A stretch of DNA of 26,325 nt. It comes from a virus. The first letter of the stretch is position 1. Each line of letters begins with the position of its first letter. Below are positions 21,346-26,325 of the stretch, in pieces. Below the pieces are notes generated by a model. That model worked only from the letters and a program-made list of their open reading frames with translations, was not told the DNA's origin and made no database searches. The position numbers and the translations under genes are program-made. Where the stretch lies: positions 1 through 26,325 of IMG/VR virus record IMGVR_UViG_3300047666_000093; one strand, written 5' to 3'.

Positions 21346-22565
21346 ACAAAAAAGAAATAACATGGGCACCACTTATTCCACTTATCGGTGGACAAGCTTT
21401 AGGAGCAGAGAAGGCATTTGGTAAACCACCCGAAGCCATTTACTCTTTCGGTGGATTTGAAGCTAATGATAACCATTACGTAAACTATCAGCAAAATACA
21501 TTAGGACGTGATATTCCTTATGTATTATTAGATTCAGAGAATCCTAGTATTAAACAAGTTGATGTAGTGACAGGTACTCCACCTTGTGCTGCTCTATCTC
21601 AGTTAAATACAGGAACGACAACAGAATCAAAAGGACCAGGTTGCGCAAAGAACGAATTTATGTATATGGTCTTTGAGAATGGTATTGATGTTCTTGGAGC
21701 AAAGGTAGTCATTGTTGAAAATGCTCCTGCGCTATTTACAAACAAAGGACGTCCTGTAGCAAATAAACTTTACGAAATTTGTAAAGAACGTGGATTCTCA
21801 TTATCATTATTTAAAACATCAACAAGATTTCATGGAGTTCCACAAGGTCGTGATAGATGTTTTGCGATTGGTTGGAAATCAGAATCAAGTCCTGTTATGA
21901 ATTACTATAATCGTGATAGAAAAGATTTTGCTGAATATCTTCAAGAGATTCCTGCTAACGCTTTACATCAAGATATTATTATTAATAAGAATGTACCTGA
22001 CGAACCATATTATAATTTCATCAAGACAAAAACAAATCGTGATGTTCGAGAAATTATGATTGAAGAAGGTGTTAAGACAACTCTGAATTATGTAAACAAA
22101 AAAGGTTGGATGAAAGAAGCTAACGAATGGTTCCACAAGACAGGTAACGAAAAAGGTGTTAAGTATTCAGATCATGCAATGATGAAGTATGCAGATGGCA
22201 AAGGTGTATGGGATGGATCAGTACATGTCTTTGGCGAATATATGAATGCAGTGATTGGTCGTAATATGGTTGATACAATGCATCCTACTGAAGAAAGATC
22301 ATTAACAATTCGAGAAGCTTTACATATGATGGGATTCCCTGAAGATTTTGAGTTACTTGATGGATTAAAGAAAATGAATCATATTGCTCAGAACTGTCCT
22401 GTACCAACATCAAGAGATATGCATTTAGAAATTGGTAAGTTTCTAACAGGTGAACTTGATATGTCAGAGTCAACTTATCTTCGACAGAACAACCATAAGC
22501 AATTAATGGAACATGATAAGACTGGAGTAGATACAACTCCTAACTTAGCTGAATTCTTTGCATAA
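21342..22565 (+). CDS. C5-cytosine DNA methyltransferase homologue, 407 aa
   Basis: Dcm/DNMT-type fold. Motif I is LIPLIGGQALGAEKAFG (11-27), an unusual form of the FxGxGG loop; motif II is FEANDNHYVNY (39-49). Motif IV is GTPPC (78-82) with nucleophile C82, motif VI ENA (126-128, usually ENV), motif VIII FHGVPQGRDRCFAIGW with QGRDR (168-172), motif IX RSLTIREALHMMGFP, and motif X QNCPVPTSRDMHLEIGKFL, with QNCPVP instead of GNSVPP. The catalytic residues are retained, so it should be active on cytosine or a related base. The region between VIII and IX is the target recognition domain. It is puzzling beside dCMP hydroxymethylase, since full hydroxymethylation would block C5. Confidence 0.85.
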   Translation: MNKKEITWAPLIPLIGGQALGAEKAFGKPPEAIYSFGGFEANDNHYVNYQQNTLGRDIPYVLLDSENPSIKQVDVVTGTPPCAALSQLNTGTTTESKGPGCAKNEFMYMVFENGIDVLGAKVVIVENAPALFTNKGRPVANKLYEICKERGFSLSLFKTSTRFHGVPQGRDRCFAIGWKSESSPVMNYYNRDRKDFAEYLQEIPANALHQDIIINKNVPDEPYYNFIKTKTNRDVREIMIEEGVKTTLNYVNKKGWMKEANEWFHKTGNEKGVKYSDHAMMKYADGKGVWDGSVHVFGEYMNAVIGRNMVDTMHPTEERSLTIREALHMMGFPEDFELLDGLKKMNHIAQNCPVPTSRDMHLEIGKFLTGELDMSESTYLRQNNHKQLMEHDKTGVDTTPNLAEFFA

Positions 22566-22570
22566 AACTA

Positions 22571-22599
22571 TTGACAAGACTGAGAAAGTTTGTTATAAT
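22571..22599 (+). promoter_or_regulatory. Early sigma-70-type promoter, dexA
   Basis: TTGACA at 22571-22576, a 17-base spacer, TATAAT at 22594-22599 with an extended -10 TG, five bases after the methyltransferase stop. Drives dexA and the GT-A-like gene. Confidence 0.9.
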
Positions 22600-22625
22600 A
22601 GTATATTGAAATTTAGGAATATAGT

Positions 22626-23264
22626 ATGAGAAATGATTTAATCATCGACTTCGAAACAATGGGACAAGATGTTCATAACTGTGCAGTCATTGATGTATCT
22701 GTAATGGTATTTCAGTGGGACAAGTTTACATCTGATAATCCTTATAACTTAAGCGATGTATTCAAAGCAAAGAAATTTAAATTGAATGTAGCCGAACAAG
22801 TAAAGAATTATAATTGGGTAGTTGATAGAAGTACTCTCGACTTTTGGTCTAAACAGGATTCAGAAGTAAGAAAGAATATTGCTCCTAAAAGTTCAGACCT
22901 ATCGGTTGAAGACTTTGTGAAACAGTTTACCGACTTTTTAATTGATGCTCCAAAGATTAATTATTGGTGGTCAAGATCTAATTCCTTTGACCCCGTTATT
23001 CTTGAAAGGCTTTTTAAGTCTCAAGGTAAAGTAGGTCATTTACAATCACACCTTAAACATTGGGCTGTTAGAGATACAAGAACCTTTATTGATGCAAAGT
23101 TTGATTTTGGTTTAAAGAAGAATGGATTCCCTCCTTGTGCAAACGAAGATAAGTGGGATTCAGTATTTAAAGCACACGATTCGGCATGGGACATATTGGC
23201 TGATGTATTAAGATTACAGTCAATCACTCGAGCTGAAAACGACTTGGAGCAAATTACAGTATGA
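22626..23264 (+). CDS. dexA: Exonuclease A (DexA-like), 212 aa
   Basis: DEDD-type 3'-5' exonuclease. Exo I LIIDFETMG (5-13) gives D8 and E10, Exo II is NSFDPVILERL, and Exo III with its histidine is KAHDSAWDIL. DRSTLDFWSKQDSEVRKNIA resembles the T4 DexA sequence around WWKNQSPEARKNIAP, and the length is close to T4 DexA (227 aa). In T4 it degrades single-stranded DNA and helps in host DNA breakdown, although it is dispensable. It overlaps the following gene by four bases. Confidence 0.88.
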   Translation: MRNDLIIDFETMGQDVHNCAVIDVSVMVFQWDKFTSDNPYNLSDVFKAKKFKLNVAEQVKNYNWVVDRSTLDFWSKQDSEVRKNIAPKSSDLSVEDFVKQFTDFLIDAPKINYWWSRSNSFDPVILERLFKSQGKVGHLQSHLKHWAVRDTRTFIDAKFDFGLKKNGFPPCANEDKWDSVFKAHDSAWDILADVLRLQSITRAENDLEQITV

Positions 23265-24130
23265 AGTTAGAAGTAAAGACAGAAGAACTACAAAAACAAA
23301 GGCTCTTTATTGGTACACCTATGTATGGTGGTCAGTGTACAGGACTATATACCAAATCGACTAATGATTTAAGTATGTTATGTAGTTCTCACAAAATTCC
23401 AATGAAGTACTACTTTCTATTCAACGAAAGTCTAATTCAAAGAGCAAGGAACTATATCGTAGATGAATTCCTTCGTTCTGATTGTACTCATTTATTGTTT
23501 ATTGATGCAGACATTGGATTTGATCCACGTGACGCGTTAGCATTACTTGCATTACAGATTTCAGATCCAGAAAAATACGATGTTGTATGTGGTCCATATC
23601 CTAAGAAGACAATTGCTTGGGAAAAGGTAGCTGCAGCTTCTAAGGCCGGTGTAGGCGTAGAGAATCCTTTCGACTTAGAAAAATTTACATCAGATTTTGT
23701 TTTTAATCCAGTTGGAGATATAAAACAATTTAAACTCGCAGAACCTGTTGAAGTTGCCGAAGGCGGAACTGGGTTTATGTTAATTACAAGAGATGCATTA
23801 GAGAAATATCGAGATGCTTATCCTGAAATGGCATATAGACCAGATCACGTTAGGACAGAACAATTTGACGGTACTCGCGATATCCACGCTTTCTTCGATT
23901 GTGTCATTGACCCAGAATCTAGAAGGTACTTATCCGAAGACTACTTCTTCTGTAAGATGGCTCGTAAAGCTGGTCTATCAGTATGGATGTGTCCATGGAT
24001 GAAAATCAACCATGTTGGTTCTTATATCTTTAAGGGTGACATGGGATCTCTCGGTCAATTAGGTGTTACGGCAACTGCAGATGAGACTGCTAACAGAAAG
24101 TCTTATAATCCTATTGACAAATCTAAATAA
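23261..24130 (+). CDS. GT-A-type glycosyltransferase-like protein, 289 aa
   Basis: GT-A fold glycosyltransferase candidate. It opens with LFIGTPMYGGQCTGLY; the helix LIQRARNYIVDEFLRSDCTH leads into LLFIDADIGF (78-87), whose D82-A-D84 is the metal-binding DxD motif. Later YLSEDYFFCKMARKAG resembles the ED..F acidic helix with a catalytic carboxylate. I recall homologues in marine T4-like phages annotated as glycosyltransferases of Anp1 or GT2 type. Possible acceptors are hydroxymethylated phage DNA or a surface glycan. The last codons contain the -35 box of the clamp promoter. Confidence 0.75.
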   Translation: MKLEVKTEELQKQRLFIGTPMYGGQCTGLYTKSTNDLSMLCSSHKIPMKYYFLFNESLIQRARNYIVDEFLRSDCTHLLFIDADIGFDPRDALALLALQISDPEKYDVVCGPYPKKTIAWEKVAAASKAGVGVENPFDLEKFTSDFVFNPVGDIKQFKLAEPVEVAEGGTGFMLITRDALEKYRDAYPEMAYRPDHVRTEQFDGTRDIHAFFDCVIDPESRRYLSEDYFFCKMARKAGLSVWMCPWMKINHVGSYIFKGDMGSLGQLGVTATADETANRKSYNPIDKSK

Positions 24131-24142
24131 ACCTGTTATAAT
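24114..24142 (+). promoter_or_regulatory. Early sigma-70-type promoter, sliding clamp operon
   Basis: TTGACA at 24114-24119 within the last codons of the upstream gene, a 17-base spacer, TATAAT at 24137-24142 after its stop, with an extended -10 TG. Confidence 0.9.
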
Positions 24143-24175
24143 ATACAACAATAAACTAATGGAGAAACCTATATA

Positions 24176-24838
24176 ATGAAATTTTCTAACGAAACCTTGA
24201 CGGTCCTAAAAAGCTTTACCTCTATCAACAAGTCTATCTTGTTGGCGGCTGGTTCAGTTATTAAGACTATAACTCCAGAGAAAACACTGATTGCGATCGC
24301 GAATATCAGTCAAGAAATACCGGCTGATGCTTGTATTTACGACTTATCGCGGTTTCTTTCAATTTTATCTCTGTACAACGATCCTGATGTAGAGTTTAAT
24401 GATAAATACTTTATTATATCAGAAGGCAAAAGACGTACCAAGTATGTTTTTGCCGATCTGTCGATGATTCACACTCCACCAGAAAAGGAAATTAATATTC
24501 CTACGGCTGATGTTGTTGTGGATGTAACGGCAGATACACTGTCTTCAGTATTGAAGGCTGCAGGGGTATTACAATTTTCAGAGATCGCGTTTGTAGGCGA
24601 AGGCGGCAAATGCTATCTGAAAGCAATCGACAGTGCCAATAGCAACGCAGATGACTTTGGCGTTGAAATTGGGGAAACTGTCGATGAGTTCAGGATTATC
24701 ATTAAAACTGATAACTTGAAACTGATGCCAATAGATTATGAGGTTACGCTTTGTTCAAAAGGTATCTCACAATTTAAAGGCGAAGGCGTCACGTATTACG
24801 TGGCAATTGATTCAAAGTCGACTTATAACAAAAGGTAA
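24176..24838 (+). CDS. 45: Sliding clamp gp45, 220 aa
   Basis: Trimeric processivity clamp for gp43 and, in T4, the mobile activator of gp55-dependent late transcription. It opens MKFSNETLTVLKSFTSINKS, very like T4 gp45, has the clamp fold pattern FIISEGKRRTKYVFADLSMI and ends KGISQFKGEGVTYYVAIDSK. It is close to T4 length (228 aa). A GGAG site lies 11 bases before the ATG. The stop overlaps the next ATG. Since gp55 is also present, clamp-coupled late transcription is likely, although the gp33 co-activator is not in this window. Confidence 0.95.
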   Translation: MKFSNETLTVLKSFTSINKSILLAAGSVIKTITPEKTLIAIANISQEIPADACIYDLSRFLSILSLYNDPDVEFNDKYFIISEGKRRTKYVFADLSMIHTPPEKEINIPTADVVVDVTADTLSSVLKAAGVLQFSEIAFVGEGGKCYLKAIDSANSNADDFGVEIGETVDEFRIIIKTDNLKLMPIDYEVTLCSKGISQFKGEGVTYYVAIDSKSTYNKR

Positions 24839-25122
24839 TGAATATGAATGATGCAATGCAACAAGGCCAACAGGGCCAACAGCAAGAACAAGAAGCTGTA
24901 ATTACTCTTGGAGATATCTCAACGCTACTACAGGTCATTGACGTGGTCAGTACTCGCGGTGGATTCCAAGGGCAAGAACTAGCTGGTATCGGTATGCTAA
25001 GAAATAAACTCGAAGCATTCCTAAGACAGAAAGGTCCTAAGCAAGACGAAAGTGTTGGTGATGGTTCCGTAGATGTTGATACTAGTGGTGATGGCGAAAT
25101 GGCTAGCAAGCTCGTAGGTTAA
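24838..25122 (+). CDS. Small conserved phage protein with glutamine-rich head, 94 aa
   Basis: Starts in the stop of gene 45 (TAATG); an alternative ATG lies two codons in at 24844. The head is glutamine-rich (MQQGQQGQQQEQEAV) and partly encoded by a perfect 9-base tandem repeat at 24865-24882. The folded core is GDISTLLQVIDVVSTRGGFQ then GQELAGIGMLRNKLEAFL, a helical pattern that I recall in small proteins next to clamp or clamp-loader genes of marine T4-like phages; the tail is acidic (DVDTSGDGEMAS). It occupies the place of T4 rpbA, downstream of gene 45, but I see no convincing similarity to RpbA. Function unknown. Confidence 0.72.
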   Translation: MNMNDAMQQGQQGQQQEQEAVITLGDISTLLQVIDVVSTRGGFQGQELAGIGMLRNKLEAFLRQKGPKQDESVGDGSVDVDTSGDGEMASKLVG

Positions 25123-25124
25123 AC

Positions 25125-25198
25125 TACAGCTCATTTCTCGAGAAGTGGGGAAACTGTAAAAGGGGACCCCGCGTTTTTGACTCGAATTTTTTTTATAT
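25125..25198 (+). terminator. GC-rich structured element before gene 44 (possible attenuator or terminator)
   Basis: The 93-base gap before gene 44 contains TACAG/CTGTA arms (25125-25129, 25154-25158) around a perfect 10-base palindrome TTCTCGAGAA (25135-25144), then GTGGGG (25145-25150) that can pair with CCCCGC (25167-25172) as a 6-bp stem with one G-U. GTTTTTG follows and a run of eight T ends at 25194. This GC cluster is out of character for the AT-rich window. It could attenuate gene 44 relative to gene 45 or bind a translational regulator. The two stems compete partly, and no folding was run. Confidence 0.35.
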
Positions 25199-25215
25199 TA
25201 TGTTTATGGTGAATT

Positions 25216-26169
25216 ATGATTGATGCAAAATCAAACGAAGTCTTATGGGTTGAGAAGTACCGTCCGCAAATCGTTGATGATACTATTCTACCAAGCAAGA
25301 CAAAAGAATCCTTTCGCAAGTTCGTATCAGACGGAAGTGTTCCAAATCTATTATTAACCGGTGGTCCAGGTGTAGGTAAAACTACAATTGCGAAAGCTAT
25401 GTTAGAAGAACTAGGTTGCGATTATATCGTAAAGAATGGTTCTCTTAATGTTAATATAGATACCCTCCGATACGACATCTCTACTTTCGCTTCCGCTGTT
25501 TCTCTCACAGGAACAGGTCGTAAGTATGTTATCTTTGACGAAGCAGATTATTTGAACGCAGCAAACGTTCAGCCCGCTCTTCGTAACTTTATTGAAGAAT
25601 ACAGTTCAAACTGTGGCTTTATCTTTACTTGTAATTTCAAGAATCGTATTATCAGTCCATTACGTTCAAGGTTGTCTGAAATAGACTTCTCTATTGATAC
25701 TGCTGACCGTCCACAGATGGCAATGGAATTCTTTAAACGCGTTAAGGCAATACTTGACCAAGAAGAAGTTCAATACGATCCTAAGGTTGTTGCTAAAGTA
25801 ATTGAGAAACACTTTCCAGATTTCCGTAGAGTATTAACTGAATTACAATCGTATGCTGCATCTGGTAAAATTGATGAAGGTATCTTTGTTAATCTTGCTC
25901 AAGAATCTATTGATGATCTATTTCGTTGTCTCAAAGCAAAGCAATTTACCGATATGCGTAAATGGGTTGCCAAGAACTCCGACCAAGATATGAATGAAAT
26001 GTTTCGACGTATCTATGATATGATGGGTGGCAAAGTTACATTACAATCACAAGCAGGATTTATAGTTACATTAGCTGATTATATGTACAAGTCCGGTTTG
26101 GTTGCTGACCAAGAAATTAATATGGTTGCATTCCTTACAGAAGTAATGATTGAATGTGAGTATTCGTAA
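25216..26169 (+). CDS. 44: Clamp loader large subunit gp44, 317 aa
   Basis: AAA+ ATPase that, with gp62, opens and loads the gp45 clamp. Walker A is GGPGVGKTT (49-57), Walker B VIFDEAD (105-111), and the arginine-finger region PLRSRLSE (148-155) stands in place of the usual SRC motif. The N-terminal EVLWVEKYRPQIVDD is the typical clamp-loader start. The length equals T4 gp44 (319 aa). The binding site is weak (GGTGA), fitting the translational control known for this gene in T4. Its stop overlaps the start of a zinc-ribbon gene instead of gene 62. Confidence 0.95.
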   Translation: MIDAKSNEVLWVEKYRPQIVDDTILPSKTKESFRKFVSDGSVPNLLLTGGPGVGKTTIAKAMLEELGCDYIVKNGSLNVNIDTLRYDISTFASAVSLTGTGRKYVIFDEADYLNAANVQPALRNFIEEYSSNCGFIFTCNFKNRIISPLRSRLSEIDFSIDTADRPQMAMEFFKRVKAILDQEEVQYDPKVVAKVIEKHFPDFRRVLTELQSYAASGKIDEGIFVNLAQESIDDLFRCLKAKQFTDMRKWVAKNSDQDMNEMFRRIYDMMGGKVTLQSQAGFIVTLADYMYKSGLVADQEINMVAFLTEVMIECEYS

Positions 26170-26325
26170 TGATTGGCCGACTTGTTTGTTTCAGCTGCAA
26201 AGCTAAAACTTCAAAGAAGAAAGCTTATACGGTTGAAATGGTTACAGCAGATGGTAAACATACAGTAACTCTCTGTGAACCTTGTGGTAAAGACTTTGAT
26301 ATAATAGCAAAAGAATTAATAGAGG
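26169..26325 (+). CDS. Small zinc-ribbon protein (3' end beyond window)
   Basis: A frame opening at 26169 (TAATG overlap with the gene 44 stop) stays open to the end of the window, 52 codons. It contains two CxxC pairs: C7-F-S-C10 near the start and C37-E-P-C40, separated by a basic stretch and beta-like sequence (KAYTVEMVTADGKHTVTL), as in a small zinc ribbon. I recall similar short proteins next to clamp-loader genes in marine T4-like phages. It was probably missed by automatic calling because it is truncated. The role is unknown; gene 62 probably follows outside the window. Confidence 0.75.
   Translation, partial: MIGRLVCFSCKAKTSKKKAYTVEMVTADGKHTVTLCEPCGKDFDIIAKELIE

Noticed and set aside
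24159-24176. Five-codon frame (ATGGAG...) ending in the gene 45 start, and a similar one before 16589
   Set aside because: They arise because the binding site GGAG is preceded by AT, which mimics a start codon; a third such site (before 16288) gives no matching stop, so there is no consistent design.
25177-25205. Promoter for gene 44 (TTGACT at 25177)
   Set aside because: No TATAAT-like hexamer at 16-18 bases; TATATT and TATTAT lie only 11 and 13 bases away. All other promoters here are exact consensus with 17.
25200-25223. Seven-codon leader frame overlapping the gene 44 start
   Set aside because: Too short and without a Shine-Dalgarno; the overlap is likely chance in AT-rich sequence.
1-26325. 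CRISPR arrays, insertion sequences, integrase or attachment sites, toxin-antitoxin pairs
   Set aside because: No regularly spaced repeats, transposase or integrase motifs, or terminal inverted repeats were found; the genes fit a lytic T4-like phage.

Overview
This is a tightly packed, AT-rich stretch of a T4-like (tevenvirus-type) myophage genome. Every supported gene is on the plus strand, most neighbours overlap by 1-14 bases, and a nearly complete T4-style replication, recombination and late-transcription core can be read: topoisomerase gp52, UvsY, UvsW, sigma gp55, gp47/gp46 nuclease, DNA polymerase gp43, dCMP hydroxymethylase gp42, dCMP deaminase, DexA, sliding clamp gp45 and clamp loader gp44. 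Auxiliary genes such as a phage peptide deformylase, FkbM methyltransferases, a MazG-like pyrophosphatase, glutaredoxin and HIGH-type nucleotidyltransferases resemble the accessory sets of marine T4-like phages. The host cannot be named; the early promoters look like ordinary sigma-70 promoters of a proteobacterium, and a membrane-anchored cytochrome c points to a respiring Gram-negative host.

Layout. 1-3706: end of gene 52, small unknowns, and a gp19-like tail protein framed by two FkbM-type methyltransferases. 3770-6403: uvsY operon ending in uvsW. 6566-10877: gp55, a nucleotidyltransferase, peptide deformylase, gp47 and gp46. 10941-13493: DNA polymerase alone, with a TTG start. 13551-15340: an operon of a small beta-rich protein, glutaredoxin, MazG-like enzyme, cytochrome c and a small protein, ending in a structured RNA before a 25-residue cationic peptide. 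15421-18316: small unknowns, a PD-(D/E)XK-like protein, then gp42 and dCMP deaminase. 18394-24130: a HAD phosphatase/APH-kinase fusion, a cytidylyltransferase, two glycosyltransferase-like proteins, a C5-cytosine methyltransferase homologue and DexA. 24176-26325: clamp, a small protein, clamp loader and a truncated zinc-ribbon protein.

Regulation. Eleven promoters share exactly TTGACA, a 17-base spacer and TATAAT; one of them lies inside a coding region. The tail gene instead has a late-type AATAAATA box in the loop of a 12-bp RNA stem whose 3' arm covers its ribosome binding site, the logic T4 uses to silence late genes on early transcripts. The 25-residue peptide gene has its ribosome binding site in the closing stem of a cloverleaf-like RNA.

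The most interesting items are the cloverleaf leader with its peptide, the phage cytochrome c, the occluded late gene, and the coexistence of dCMP hydroxymethylase with a C5-cytosine methyltransferase homologue beside a kinase-cytidylyltransferase-glycosyltransferase cassette. Everything here is from reading sequence and remembered family motifs; no searches or folding programs were run.
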